From the NCBI GenBank assembly GCA_020636025.1, contig JACJYQ010000001.1, positions 744,001 through 808,000 of the forward strand: a stretch of DNA of 64,000 bases, given 5' to 3'. Below are positions 1-8,185 of the stretch, piece after piece (the first letter of the stretch is position 1; each line of letters opens with the position of its first letter). Under the pieces are notes generated by a model that saw nothing but the letters and a program-made list of their open reading frames with translations, was not told the origin of the DNA and did no database searches. The position numbers and the translations under genes are program-made. Source of the stretch: Lewinellaceae bacterium (GTDB lineage Bacteria > Bacteroidota > Bacteroidia > Chitinophagales > Saprospiraceae).

Positions 1-1
1 C

Positions 2-202
2 AATGAGGCTGCAGCACTTGAATCCAGGATGTTTTCAATTCAGCAGGAAAGAGCACGCATGACACTCAACCATTTTATGGAATTGAAGGATTTGTGTACT
101 CCAGAACAGAAAGAAAAATTCAATGCCCTAATCCCAGATCTTACAACGGTAATTATGCCACCCAAAGGGCCCGAGGTGCCTCCCCGGGGTCCTCGACGGT
201 AA
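2..202 (+). CDS. C-terminal fragment of a Spy/CpxP-like periplasmic protein
   Basis: An open frame enters from the left edge and stops at 200-202, giving 66 residues with no start in the window. The fragment contains MTLNHFMELKDLCTPEQKEK, which resembles the helical LTPEQ-type segment of Spy/CpxP and heavy-metal-sensor (CnrR-like) proteins, followed by a Pro/Gly/Arg-rich tail (PKGPEVPPRGPRR). Such proteins are periplasmic chaperones or metal sensors often encoded beside extracytoplasmic sigma factors. The family assignment is inferred from this short stretch. The gene converges on the GluQ-like gene with 2 bases between the stops. Confidence 0.5.
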   Translation, partial: NEAAALESRMFSIQQERARMTLNHFMELKDLCTPEQKEKFNALIPDLTTVIMPPKGPEVPPRGPRR

Positions 203-204
203 CC

Positions 205-1116
205 TTAATTTGAAATAACACGCCCTAAATTGGAAAGCAACTCTTCTGCAGAATGGGCAGGCGACAATTGCAGTAATTCGGAGATGGTAAGGAATATTTG
301 TTCTGGTGTCTTTCCCGACTCCCGAATTGATTTCAATGAATCTGCACCATCTGATTTTGAAAGCTTTAGGCCACTGCCATCTGTGAGCAAGGGGTGGTGC
401 AAAAATGGCACTTGAAGAAAAGAATTCAAACCCAGACAATTAGCTATATATTGTTGATTTCTGGTAGATGTTTCAAGGTCGTTTCCTCTTATTATATGTG
501 TGATGCCAAAGTGTATGTCATCGGCCAGACTGGCAACCTGATAGGCCGGGATACCATCGCGGCGCCTAACGATAAAATCTGAAATTTCCGGATCGGAAGA
601 TTTTATCCTCCAGGCTACATCTTCGTCATCAAGACTCAAATTTTGTCCTCTAAATTCTTTTGGATAATCATCCATATACCTTGCCAGCTCAGATCTTGAT
701 TTCTTACACGCAAACAATAGATTTTTGCTTCTAAGTACTTGAAGCAGTTGAAAATACAAGTCTAATCGATTCGATTGAGACCAGCTGGTTTCAAAATCTT
801 CTGTTGGATTGACTTTGCTGGAAATACCCGGGCCTTCATCCCAATCCAGGCCTAGCCAATGAAGACTGTCAAAAATATCCTGGACATACTCATCGCGCTT
901 TCTGGCAGAGTCCAGATCATCTATTCGCAGCAAAATACTACCGTTGTTCAAACGGGCTGTCAACCAGTTCAGGGTAAAATTGAGTGCATTTCCCGTGTGC
1001 AGAAAACCCGAGGGAGTTGGCGCGAAGCGCAATTTGCATCCATTACCGGCCTGGCATACAAAATCCAGAAAAGCCTTTGGAAAAGCAGTGTTATTGGGCT
1101 GGCTGATTTTGCTCAA
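205..1116 (-). CDS. gluQ: Glutamyl-Q tRNA(Asp) synthetase-like protein (truncated GluRS paralogue)
   Basis: A 303-residue class I aminoacyl-tRNA synthetase core without the anticodon-binding half of GluRS. Visible are the HIGH-type signature in FAPTPSGFLHTGN (residues 31-43) and the KMSKS-type loop KLSKS near residue 250. Family knowledge: GluQ-RS loads glutamate onto queuosine of tRNA-Asp. The zinc site expected after 'LLFAC' is degraded here (CKKS, and no later cysteine pair). No ATG lies ahead of the HIGH motif, so the start is a TTG at 1116 that overlaps the upstream lipoprotein gene by 26 bases, implying translational coupling. A later TTG just before the motif is an alternative start. 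Confidence 0.75.
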   Translation of the reverse strand: MSKISQPNNTAFPKAFLDFVCQAGNGCKLRFAPTPSGFLHTGNALNFTLNWLTARLNNGSILLRIDDLDSARKRDEYVQDIFDSLHWLGLDWDEGPGISSKVNPTEDFETSWSQSNRLDLYFQLLQVLRSKNLLFACKKSRSELARYMDDYPKEFRGQNLSLDDEDVAWRIKSSDPEISDFIVRRRDGIPAYQVASLADDIHFGITHIIRGNDLETSTRNQQYIANCLGLNSFLQVPFLHHPLLTDGSGLKLSKSDGADSLKSIRESGKTPEQIFLTISELLQLSPAHSAEELLSNLGRVISN

Positions 1117-1624
1117 ATTCCTTAATCAATTCTTCTGGAGACTTCCCAAGGTTTTTCAATGCCATTTGCGCATCATCCGCGAAATCCGGATCATTGGGAT
1201 ATTTTTGAAGGAAGGCCTCATAGGTTTGCTTGGCATTTTCAAGGTCATTCAAATCATTTTCATACACAAAGCCTATCATGAAAAGTGCGGTCGGAGCTTT
1301 CTTGCTGCCTGGTACTCCTTCAGCAACCTTGCGGTATAGCTCAATTGACTTTTCAGGGAGACCAATGGTTTTAGCAAGTCCGGCAGCTTTTAGAATAACA
1401 TCTGCATATTTTTCAAGGTTGTCTTTTTCAACAAGGGGGGCCAGCTGTTCTGATGTAGCTATAAACTCTTTGGCTTTTTCTTTATCGGTAACATTCACCC
1501 CACCCATGGCCTTGTCAAGGTCTACAAGTTGCTGGGTCAGGCGAGCAGCCTTTTCAGTATCGGTTTCCTGATTGCAAGCTGAAATCAATATAGCCAGGAA
1601 CAGAAAATTACAAATGTGTTTCAT
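1091..1624 (-). CDS. TPR-like lipoprotein
   Basis: A 177-residue protein starting with a lipoprotein signal (FLFLAILISAC, lipobox cysteine at about 17), so it is probably membrane anchored and faces the periplasm. Residues about 85-160 form helical repeats with TPR character (KSIELYRKVAEGVPGSKKAP, then NAKQTYEAFLQKYPNDPDFA), as in BamD/YbgF-type tetratricopeptide lipoproteins. The tail is acidic and ends in NQPAQ. The 3' end overlaps the GluQ-like gene and the VOC gene lies 38 bases upstream, so it belongs to a minus-strand run. The precise role is unknown; a scaffold function is inferred from the repeats. Confidence 0.75.
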   Translation of the reverse strand: MKHICNFLFLAILISACNQETDTEKAARLTQQLVDLDKAMGGVNVTDKEKAKEFIATSEQLAPLVEKDNLEKYADVILKAAGLAKTIGLPEKSIELYRKVAEGVPGSKKAPTALFMIGFVYENDLNDLENAKQTYEAFLQKYPNDPDFADDAQMALKNLGKSPEELIKEFEQNQPAQ

Positions 1625-1662
1625 ATAGTAGTCTGAAAATCAAATGCTTGAACAAAATTATA

Positions 1663-2034
1663 TCAACCCAATTTAAAATGCGGATTTTCAATTAGGCCCA
1701 ACGGGTTTCCAAACGGATCAATCACTGAGCCTACTTTAATTCCTTCGCCAACATCCATTATTTTATCACCCGGTGTTGCTCCCAAAGAAATAAGATGGGC
1801 ATAAACCTCTTCAACATTCTCTACACCCCAATAGGTTTTGTCACCGCTTCTACCCTCTCGCACTGTTGAATCCGGATCCAGGCCGAATTCAAATCCACCC
1901 ACGTTGAAACCAACATAGAAAGGCTCGTCAAAGTATGGATCTATTCCCAAAGCTTCGGAATACCATGCTTTCGCCTTTTCAAGATCAGGCGCTGCTACAA
2001 CAAAAGTTCTAAGGCCCAAAAACCGTTTTTTCAT
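1663..2034 (-). CDS. VOC (glyoxalase/bleomycin-resistance fold) family protein
   Basis: A 123-residue single-domain protein with the vicinal-oxygen-chelate pattern: an opening beta strand and helix (LRTFVVAAPDLEKAKAWYSE), FGLD in mid-domain, and a closing IDPFGNPLGLIENPHF segment. Members use paired beta-alpha-beta-beta-beta units to bind a metal and act as lyases, dioxygenases or binding proteins. The substrate cannot be read from sequence. It lies 17 bases downstream of purM on the same strand, probably cotranscribed, but a link to purine synthesis is not implied by the fold. Confidence 0.8.
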   Translation of the reverse strand: MKKRFLGLRTFVVAAPDLEKAKAWYSEALGIDPYFDEPFYVGFNVGGFEFGLDPDSTVREGRSGDKTYWGVENVEEVYAHLISLGATPGDKIMDVGEGIKVGSVIDPFGNPLGLIENPHFKLG

Positions 2035-2051
2035 AAGGATAAAATTAAAGG

Positions 2052-3242
2052 TTATTCGTATTCGAATTCTCCAAATTCGCTCTTAACTATAACTTTTTCA
2101 CCTGCCGCTTCCTGCACTGAACCTAAAATTCGTGCCTCAATCTGATATTTTTCTGCGAGTGCCAGCACTTTGTCAGCATCTTTCGGAGCCATGTATATTT
2201 CCATGCGATGTCCCATGTTAAACACCTGATACATCTCCCGCCAGCTTGTTTGACTACTTTTTTGGATCAAATCAAACAATGGCGGAACCGGAAACAGGTT
2301 GTCTTTTATTACCAGCGCATTCTTAAAGAACTTCAAAACCTTGGTTTGACCGCCACCCGTTACATGGATCAATGCATGGATTTTATCCCGATGCTCCTGT
2401 ATCAGTTCCTGTAACAACGGAAGGTATGTTCTGGTTGGCGAAAGTAAGAGTTTACCTACCGTGGTTTGATGGCCATTGGGCAAGTCGATTTTATTGGTGA
2501 GCATTTGGTCGCCGGAATACACTACATTAGGATTCAGGGCGGGGTCGAAGCTTTCGGGATATTTAGCGGCATAAACATTTGACAAAACATCATGTCTGGC
2601 AGCTGTCAAGCCATTGCTTCCCATACCGCTGTTGTACTCAGATTCATAAACAGCCTGGCCAAAGGAGGCCAGCCCAAGCACCACATCGCCTGGTTTAATA
2701 TCCGGCACGATTACTTCGGATCTTCTAAGTCGGGCAAATGCTGTAAAACCCACGTCAACTGTACGCACGATATCTCCCACATCTGCAGTTTCTCCTCCGG
2801 CAAGTTCAATGGTAACACCGTGCTGTCGCATGTTATCTGCAAAATCGGAGGCCCCTTTTATAAGTGCAGAAACTACTTCACCTGGGATCAGGTTTTTGTT
2901 TCGGCCGATTGTACTGCTGAGCATAAAGTTGTTCACAACGCCGGAACACGCCATATCATCCAGATTCATCACGATCGCATCTTGTACAACTCCAGGCCAA
3001 ACAGATAAATCGCCGGTTTCCTTCCAATGCAGATAAGCCAGGCTTGACTTCGTTCCTGCAGTATCGGCATGAAGTAGATTGCAATAGTCCGGATCACCTG
3101 CAGCCAGATCAGGCAGAATTTTGCAAAATGAACTTGGATACAGTCCTTTATCCAGATGAGCAATAGCCTTATGAACATCCTCTTTGGAGGCAGAAACTCC
3201 TCGTTCTTCGTACTTGGTAATGGGTTTTGTCTGATCGGCCAT
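2052..3242 (-). CDS. purM: Phosphoribosylformylglycinamidine cyclo-ligase (AIR synthase)
   Basis: A 396-residue AIR synthase of the longer Bacteroidota type. The N-terminal ATP-binding half shows YEERGVSASKEDV, HADTAGTKSSLAY and MNLDDMACSGVVNNFML; the ELAGGETADVGDIVRTVDVG stretch follows, and the C-terminal AIRS_C half contains HVTGGGQTK and FNMGHRMEIYM. The enzyme closes the imidazole ring of AIR from FGAM with ATP in the cytoplasm, the fifth step of de novo purine synthesis. It starts 5 bases after the stop of the GlmU-like gene, so the two are almost certainly cotranscribed. No other pur gene is in the window. Confidence 0.92.
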   Translation of the reverse strand: MADQTKPITKYEERGVSASKEDVHKAIAHLDKGLYPSSFCKILPDLAAGDPDYCNLLHADTAGTKSSLAYLHWKETGDLSVWPGVVQDAIVMNLDDMACSGVVNNFMLSSTIGRNKNLIPGEVVSALIKGASDFADNMRQHGVTIELAGGETADVGDIVRTVDVGFTAFARLRRSEVIVPDIKPGDVVLGLASFGQAVYESEYNSGMGSNGLTAARHDVLSNVYAAKYPESFDPALNPNVVYSGDQMLTNKIDLPNGHQTTVGKLLLSPTRTYLPLLQELIQEHRDKIHALIHVTGGGQTKVLKFFKNALVIKDNLFPVPPLFDLIQKSSQTSWREMYQVFNMGHRMEIYMAPKDADKVLALAEKYQIEARILGSVQEAAGEKVIVKSEFGEFEYE

Positions 3243-3247
3243 GCCTG

Positions 3248-4459
3248 TTATTTTTCCCAGCTGCGAAAGCTCGCCGTTTGATCGTATATGTGATATAGAA
3301 TTGCTTTGTCAAAATCGGTAAACGCCTGATTGCGTCTGGCCATAACCAAAGTGGCCGTTTCACAGGCATCGCTGTATTTGTATGTGCGATAATTTGCCCC
3401 AGGGCCGCCCCAGGAGAAATCGGGAATGAAGTTGCGAGCAAAGCCAGCCCCAAAAATATTGGCACAAACACCCACCACAGTTCCAGTATTAAACATGGTA
3501 TTGATGGCGCACTTGGAATGATCACCCATAAACAAGCCAACAAACTGCTCGCCCGTCTTTTCGAAACTCTGTGACTGATAATTCCAAAGTTTTACTTCGG
3601 AATAATTGTTTTTTAAATTTGAGTTATTGCTGTCAGCACCCAAATTACACCACTCCCCTATCACGGAATCACCCAGGTAGCCATCATGCGCCTTGTTGGA
3701 GTTTCCTATCATGATAGACCTGGCAATTTCACCGCCAATTCGGCAACCGGGTCCAAAGGTGGACGGCCCATAAATTTTGGCGCCCATTTTTACAATACAC
3801 CCCTCCCCAATCGCAATTGGCCCACGTAGTTTGGAGCCTTCCATCACCTCAGTTTTTGCACCGATATAAATGGGGCCACCCGTAGTATTGAGTGTGCATG
3901 CCTCCATTTTCACACCTTCCTCTAAAAACACCTTATTGGCAGGACCAATTACCTGATTGCTGGATGACATCTGATGAGACTTTCTGCCCCCCGTCAGCAG
4001 TTCAAAATCCTCAAGTAATGCCATTTCATTCAGCCTGCTTAACTCCCAAAGGTGATTGAGAAAAGTGAGGGTTATGCCTGAGTCAATTTCAGTGCCGCGC
4101 AGTTCCGAAACTTCTTCATCATCAATGAGGGATTCGAATCTGGTTTCATTCAAGCGGGCAGCAAGCAATTCTCCTTTGTACAACAGCGCCTCATTCAGTT
4201 TAAGCTGCTTGATGCGGGCGCACAACCTGGCGTTTGGCAATACCCCTGCATTGATGATGAGATTTTCATCCTCAATGTCAATCGGAAATTTTCCTTGCAA
4301 ATACTCCTGTGTGATGTAGGAGACAGAACCATCTAACAGGCGTTCCCATTTTTCGCGCAGGGTGAGTATTCCCAATCTCAGTTCACCCATTGGTCGGGTG
4401 GCTGTAAGCGGTAAAAAATTATCGCGGGAATCGCTGTCAAATAAAATGATGTTCAACAT
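3248..4459 (-). CDS. Alternative GlmU-like sugar nucleotidyltransferase/acetyltransferase
   Basis: A 403-residue protein with an N-terminal nucleotidyltransferase-like region (FDSDSRDNFLPLTATRPMGE) and a C-terminal left-handed beta-helix with many hexapeptide steps (IGAKTEV, IGEGCIVKMGAKIYG, GCRIGGEIARSIMIG). This matches the Bacteroidota family annotated as GlmU-family UDP-GlcNAc diphosphorylase/GlcN-1-P acetyltransferase; I infer the activity from family resemblance only. A canonical pyrophosphorylase G-x-G-T-R-M loop is not evident at the N terminus, so the first activity is less certain than the trimeric acyltransferase fold. It is the first gene of a minus-strand run with purM, just downstream of the L31 terminator. 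Confidence 0.78.
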   Translation of the reverse strand: MLNIILFDSDSRDNFLPLTATRPMGELRLGILTLREKWERLLDGSVSYITQEYLQGKFPIDIEDENLIINAGVLPNARLCARIKQLKLNEALLYKGELLAARLNETRFESLIDDEEVSELRGTEIDSGITLTFLNHLWELSRLNEMALLEDFELLTGGRKSHQMSSSNQVIGPANKVFLEEGVKMEACTLNTTGGPIYIGAKTEVMEGSKLRGPIAIGEGCIVKMGAKIYGPSTFGPGCRIGGEIARSIMIGNSNKAHDGYLGDSVIGEWCNLGADSNNSNLKNNYSEVKLWNYQSQSFEKTGEQFVGLFMGDHSKCAINTMFNTGTVVGVCANIFGAGFARNFIPDFSWGGPGANYRTYKYSDACETATLVMARRNQAFTDFDKAILYHIYDQTASFRSWEK

Positions 4460-4540
4460 GGTTTGGGAATCGGAATGGGAATTTCAATTGGCTAGCGCCT
4501 TCCGGGGCAAAAATACGTTTACCTTTCTGAACGGACATAA

Positions 4541-4577
4541 AAAAAGTCCCAATAGACGTAAAGCTATCGGGACTTTT
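4541..4577 (-). terminator. Rho-independent terminator after rpmE2
   Basis: The arms AAAAGTCCC and GGGACTTTT, extended inward by AATAG/CTATC with one mismatch, form a hairpin. On the minus strand it ends in a run of seven T. It lies between the stop of rpmE2 (4600) and the start of the GlmU-like gene (4459), so L31 appears to be a separate transcript. Confidence 0.85.
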
Positions 4578-4599
4578 AAGAAAATTTGTCAAAACTCGA

Positions 4600-4854
4600 T
4601 TACTTGGCGAATTTCGCAAATTTCTTGTTGAATTTGTCAATACGACCGGCTGTGTCAACGAATTTCATTTTACCGGTAAAGAAAGGATGGCTAAAAGAAG
4701 AAATCTCCAATTTAACCAATGGGTATTCTTTACCATCTTCCCAGGTAATGGTGTCTTTAGTTTGCACACAAGACTTGCCCAAAAAACCTTCGTCGGTAGA
4801 GATATCGCGGAAAACAACCATTCTGTAATTGTCCGGGTGGATGTCTTTTTTCAT
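4600..4854 (-). CDS. rpmE2: 50S ribosomal protein L31 type B
   Basis: An 84-residue L31. It starts MKKDIHPDNYRMVVFRDIS and carries FLGKSCVQTKD, YPLVKLEISSFSHPFFTGK and GRIDKFNKKF, all typical of L31. The zinc-binding cysteine set of type A L31 (CxxC near both ends) is absent, so this is the zinc-free type B paralogue. I chose the ATG at 4854; the frame can extend to a TTG at 4863, but that codon would fall almost at the transcription start predicted from the promoter at 4875-4907. It lies alone between that promoter and a terminator. Confidence 0.93.
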   Translation of the reverse strand: MKKDIHPDNYRMVVFRDISTDEGFLGKSCVQTKDTITWEDGKEYPLVKLEISSFSHPFFTGKMKFVDTAGRIDKFNKKFAKFAK

Positions 4855-4874
4855 AACTTTCAAAAATTGAGCCG

Positions 4875-4907
4875 CAAAAGTACAACTACTGGCTAATTAT
4901 TTCCAAA
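4875..4907 (-). promoter_or_regulatory. Bacteroidota-type promoter of rpmE2
   Basis: Read on the minus strand: TTTG (4907-4904), 21 bases, then TACTTTTG (4882-4875). This fits the phylum consensus TTTG-N19..21-TAnnTTTG. Transcription would begin a few bases before 4863, leaving a short leader before the ATG at 4854. Confidence 0.7.
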
Positions 4908-4932
4908 CATTTTTTTTGAAATTTACTACACA

Positions 4933-5562
4933 TCAATCTTTACTCTTCATTATCCCCAGAATTTCATGGTGGCATTCCCAGACTTGTTTAACCAGGGAGT
5001 GCTTTTCGTCGTTGTTTATTATGGTGTTTGCAAATTGTTTTTTCTCATTTTCCGGGAGCTGCTGTTTTATTCTTGCCATCACCTGTTCAGCGCTTACGGA
5101 ATCTCGCTTGACTACGCGTGCAATTCTTAACTCCTCAGGTGCAGTTACCAGAATTAAATAGTCCAGATGTTTGTAAGAACCACTTTCAATTAACAATGCA
5201 GCCTCTTTTAACGTGTATAATGCGCCTTCGCGGCTTTTTTCAAGATGCCAGGCTTTCGCATGCTCTTCAAGGACAGGATGTACCAACTTGTTTAATTCAC
5301 CAAGTTTAATTGGATCATTGAAAACTATGCTGGCTACATAGGCTCGATCATAAGTTTCGTCATGTGCATAGGCTTGTTCACCCAACAGTTGTTTAATCCC
5401 AGTTTTTACATTTGGATCGTGCTGAATAAGCCATTTAGCCCAGTAATCTGCATCATACACAGGAATTCCCAGCGTTTCAAAAATCTTGCAAACAGTACTC
5501 TTGCCAGATCCAATTCCTCCGGTGATGCCTACCCGATACGAAGATTTCTCTGTCCCTTTCAT
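4933..5562 (-). CDS. coaE: Dephospho-CoA kinase
   Basis: A 209-residue P-loop kinase. Walker A is GITGGIGSGKST (residues 12-23), followed by the CoaE-specific FETLGIPVYDADYWAK, and by LVHPVLEEHAKAW and EAALLIESGSYKHLDY in mid-protein. It phosphorylates the 3'-hydroxyl of dephospho-CoA with ATP, the last step of coenzyme A synthesis, in the cytoplasm. The length is normal for the family. It is divergent from the DUF3822 gene and codirectional with rpmE2, which has its own promoter. Confidence 0.93.
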   Translation of the reverse strand: MKGTEKSSYRVGITGGIGSGKSTVCKIFETLGIPVYDADYWAKWLIQHDPNVKTGIKQLLGEQAYAHDETYDRAYVASIVFNDPIKLGELNKLVHPVLEEHAKAWHLEKSREGALYTLKEAALLIESGSYKHLDYLILVTAPEELRIARVVKRDSVSAEQVMARIKQQLPENEKKQFANTIINNDEKHSLVKQVWECHHEILGIMKSKD

Positions 5563-5692
5563 GCGTTAGTCCCTGAAATTCTGGTATTTATTAAACAAAC
5601 ATGCTTTAAAACTTAGGCTGCGAAGATAGGCTATGTCGGGGAATGCCCTACCTTCGCCACTCTGGGTATTCGTATGGAGCCTCCAGTCTGTT

Positions 5693-6523
5693 ATGGATAA
5701 ACATACCTATTGTTATCACAGCGAAGAACTAAACCGGGAGAAAGCACAAAATGCTTTGCTCAAGCTACTTGTTGGCGTAGATGGTGTTTCAATGCTGGCT
5801 GTCGGACGGGATGGAGAAATTCTGGGCTTGGAAGCCCATCAGATGCTTCGTAAGAAGTTTGATGCCGATTTTTTTTCAACTGAACTTCAGGAACTTTTTT
5901 CAAACAGGGAAATGCTTAATTTGCCTTTTTCCCGTGTGGAAGCGGCCATTTCTGTTCCTGCCGTAACGCTCGTGCCAAACAGGCTGTTTTCTGCAGATAA
6001 TTTGAATACCTACTTTAAGCTGTTGCAGGATCCTGTGGCCAATATGGTCTTCGGCTATGAAGCCATGGAAAACCACGGCTGCCATTTGGTTTGGGGAGCA
6101 GACCCCTCTTTTCAATCATTTATTAATCGTTTTCAGCCAAAGCATCTGGCGTCATTTCTAATCAGAAAATATAAGAATCGGTTGAATGATGCTGGCAAGT
6201 CGGTATTTTTAAATGTCAAAGGCAATCAGGCTCAGATCACCTTTTTTGACAAAAGTGATCTGCTCTTTTACAACACCTTTGAAGTAATTAAGCCAAATGA
6301 CTTGTTGTATTTTGTTTTACTCACCTACGATCAGTTTCGGGCAGACCCAGAGAGCCTTCCGCTTCAGGTTAGCGGTTCAATAATGGAAGATGCAGAGTAT
6401 TACAAAGCTCTTTATCGCTATATCGGGAATATTCGTTTTATAGAGCCGGATCAACAATTAAATTTACCTCAAAACCAGGACAAACTACCCAATCATTTTT
6501 GGTTTGATCTATTTGCCATGTAA
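5693..6523 (+). CDS. DUF3822 family protein
   Basis: A 276-residue cytoplasmic protein of a family found in Bacteroidota next to rsmD. It resembles an ASKHA-type (actin-like) fold: paired strands such as VSMLAVGRDGEILGLE and SVFLNVKGNQAQITFFD, and no signal peptide or membrane segment. The frame opens at 5633, but I chose the ATG at 5693 because a TACCTTCG box (close to TAnnTTTG) lies at about 5649-5656 and the conserved-looking region begins after 5693. It ends 3 bases before rsmD. The function is unknown; the constant pairing with rsmD suggests an RNA-modification or division-related context, but that is inference. Confidence 0.75.
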   Translation: MDKHTYCYHSEELNREKAQNALLKLLVGVDGVSMLAVGRDGEILGLEAHQMLRKKFDADFFSTELQELFSNREMLNLPFSRVEAAISVPAVTLVPNRLFSADNLNTYFKLLQDPVANMVFGYEAMENHGCHLVWGADPSFQSFINRFQPKHLASFLIRKYKNRLNDAGKSVFLNVKGNQAQITFFDKSDLLFYNTFEVIKPNDLLYFVLLTYDQFRADPESLPLQVSGSIMEDAEYYKALYRYIGNIRFIEPDQQLNLPQNQDKLPNHFWFDLFAM

Positions 6524-6526
6524 CGC

Positions 6527-7075
6527 ATGAGGATAATTGGAGGACAATTTAAAGGTCGGAGATTCAACCCTCCGGCAGATAAGTGGCCAACCAGGCCCAC
6601 CACAGATTATGCTAAAGAGGCTCTGTTCAATATTCTGAACAACCTGCTCGACTTTGAAGAAACAAAAGTGCTGGACCTCTTTGGCGGTACCGGTAGTCAT
6701 AGTTATGAATTTGTATCCAGAGGCTGTGTAGACGTAACTTATGTAGACAAATTTCCGGCGGCTGTACGATTTGTAAGGCAAACCATAGAAACACTGGACA
6801 TTGCAGATAAGATCAAAGTGATGCAAATGGATGTATTCCGTTTTATTGATCATACAAATGGTCAATGGGATTATGTTTTTGCCGGCCCACCTTATGCTTT
6901 ACCGACAATTGATACAATTCCAGACGTCGTTTTTGAAAAGGATCTTTTGCTGCCAGATGGAATCCTGGTGCTGGAACACAATCCTCATCACGATTTTTTG
7001 CATCATCCAAAGTTGATGGATGTTCGCAAATACGGTCAGACGATATTCAGCTTTTTTAAAAATTCTGATTCCTGA
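6527..7075 (+). CDS. rsmD: 16S rRNA (guanine-966 N2) methyltransferase RsmD
   Basis: A 182-residue Rossmann methyltransferase with the RsmD opening MRIIGGQFKGRRF, PTTDYAKEALFNIL, SAM motif I VLDLFGGTGSHSYEF and acidic loop VDKFPAAV. It uses SAM to modify G966 of 16S rRNA in the 30S subunit. The catalytic motif IV, normally DPPY, reads AGPPY here (GCC GGC CCA CCT TAT), so the aspartate is a glycine. The length is normal. The gene sits 3 bases after the DUF3822 gene and is followed by the tRNA promoter. Confidence 0.88.
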   Translation: MRIIGGQFKGRRFNPPADKWPTRPTTDYAKEALFNILNNLLDFEETKVLDLFGGTGSHSYEFVSRGCVDVTYVDKFPAAVRFVRQTIETLDIADKIKVMQMDVFRFIDHTNGQWDYVFAGPPYALPTIDTIPDVVFEKDLLLPDGILVLEHNPHHDFLHHPKLMDVRKYGQTIFSFFKNSDS

Positions 7076-7088
7076 GTGAAAAATATGA

Positions 7089-7119
7089 TTTGGAGATTTC
7101 ACAGGAAGCTGTACATTTG
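7089..7119 (+). promoter_or_regulatory. Promoter of the CAT-anticodon tRNA gene
   Basis: TTTG at 7089-7092, a 19-base spacer and TACATTTG at 7112-7119 give an exact Bacteroidota promoter. It begins right after the rsmD stop, and the tRNA starts 20 bases downstream of the second box. Confidence 0.75.
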
Positions 7120-7139
7120 CGGCCGCTTTTCAGCGTAAT

Positions 7140-7213
7140 GGCGCGATAGCTCAGCTGGTTAGAGCGTGCGATTCATAATCGCAAGGTCGGGAGTTCAAGT
7201 CTCCCTCGCGCTA
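7140..7213 (+). tRNA. tRNA with CAT anticodon (tRNA-Ile2 or tRNA-Met)
   Basis: A 74-nt cloverleaf: acceptor arms GGCGCGA/TCGCGCT (with a terminal G-U), D arm GCTC/GAGC, anticodon arm TGCGA-TTCATAA-TCGCA, T arm GGGAG-TTCAAGT-CTCCC, discriminator A, and no encoded CCA. Anticodon CAT can mean elongator Met, initiator Met or Ile2 (read as AUA after lysidine modification). The stem-loop GCGATTCATAATCGC closely resembles the E. coli Ile2 arm, so I favour Ile2. An initiator is unlikely because the anticodon stem lacks three G-C pairs. Confidence 0.9.
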
Positions 7214-7225
7214 CATCAAACGATA

Positions 7226-7261
7226 AATGCCTGATTGTGAACCAATCAGGCATTGTTTTTT
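7226..7261 (+). terminator. Terminator after the CAT-anticodon tRNA
   Basis: A perfect 12-bp stem AATGCCTGATTG/CAATCAGGCATT with a 5-base loop, followed by GTTTTTT, starting 12 bases after the tRNA. This is a strong intrinsic terminator and shows the tRNA is a single-gene transcript. Confidence 0.9.
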
Positions 7262-7371
7262 ACTTCTCTTACCTGCATTTTATAATCGTTGACACTTTCG
7301 CCGCAATAATCATCCTATCAATGGGCGTTATGAGTCATTAGTTGATCAAAACCGAAATAAACCCACCATTC

Positions 7372-8055
7372 ATGCAAAAAGCACTTTTGTTCCTTTTACT
7401 AAATATTTCAGCCTTTTCTATAGGCATTTCCCAAACCTTGCCCCTTGCACCGGCAGAAACCAATGATCCTGAAGCGAAAAAGGTATTGGACAACCTTCGA
7501 AAAAAATACGAAGGTTATAAATCCTTTGAAGCCTTTTTCAGTCTGGCTATTGAAATTCCGGAGCAAGCCAAAACAGTTCAAAAAGGAAGTATCGGCCAGG
7601 AAGGCGAAAAATTCAAGCTCAGCATGGATGATCAGGTGATTATTGACGATACCAAGGCAACCTGGATTTACCTCAAAAATTTAAATGAAGTGCAGATCAA
7701 TGACTCAGAGCCGGGTGGTTCTGATGTTGGATTCTTTAGCCCAAAGCAGCTGCTGCGTCGTTATCAAAAGGGTGATTTCCTGTACACCATAACCGACAAA
7801 ATAGGTTCTGGCAATAAAGTACTCACCCAGATCGAGTTCAAACCAGTAGACCGGAATTCAGAGTTTTCAAAAGTTCGTTTGAGTGTGGATGAGAAAGCAT
7901 CGACCATTGAAAGCATCAAGGCTTTTGCAAAGGATGGTTCCCGATACACATTTTCGGTATCCAAATTCTATCCTAATAAACCTTTGGGAGCCCAGTATTT
8001 CACTTTCGACTCAAAACAATATCCCGGGGTGCATGTAGAAGACCTTCGGATGTAA
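7372..8055 (+). CDS. LolA-like outer-membrane lipoprotein carrier family protein
   Basis: A 227-residue exported protein: signal peptide MQKALLFLLLNISAFSIGIS, then an unclosed beta-barrel-like sequence with KVLDNLRKKYEGYKSFEAFF, KATWIYLKNLNEVQI, FSPKQLLRRYQKGDF and YTFSVSKFYPNKPL. This is the LolA/LolB-like fold that shields lipoprotein acyl chains in the periplasm. The frame opens at a TTG at 7342, but the ATG at 7372 starts the signal peptide. In Bacteroidota such proteins usually sit beside ftsK-like genes; here the neighbours are a tRNA and a TonB receptor, so it stands alone. Confidence 0.8.
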   Translation: MQKALLFLLLNISAFSIGISQTLPLAPAETNDPEAKKVLDNLRKKYEGYKSFEAFFSLAIEIPEQAKTVQKGSIGQEGEKFKLSMDDQVIIDDTKATWIYLKNLNEVQINDSEPGGSDVGFFSPKQLLRRYQKGDFLYTITDKIGSGNKVLTQIEFKPVDRNSEFSKVRLSVDEKASTIESIKAFAKDGSRYTFSVSKFYPNKPLGAQYFTFDSKQYPGVHVEDLRM

Positions 8056-8185
8056 ACTGATAAGTTTCAGGATAGCTTTGCTTTCAAATTTGTCCATAAT
8101 TATCAGTTTAGTCCAAACATAAAGGTCATTGTCAGAAATAAGATGCTCCTTTGTGTTTTAAAATTTTAGAGATAAGCTGCTAATT

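Noticed and set aside
4437..4658. A 73-codon minus-strand frame across the L31 terminator
   Set aside because: It overlaps rpmE2 and a strong intrinsic terminator and has no family likeness.
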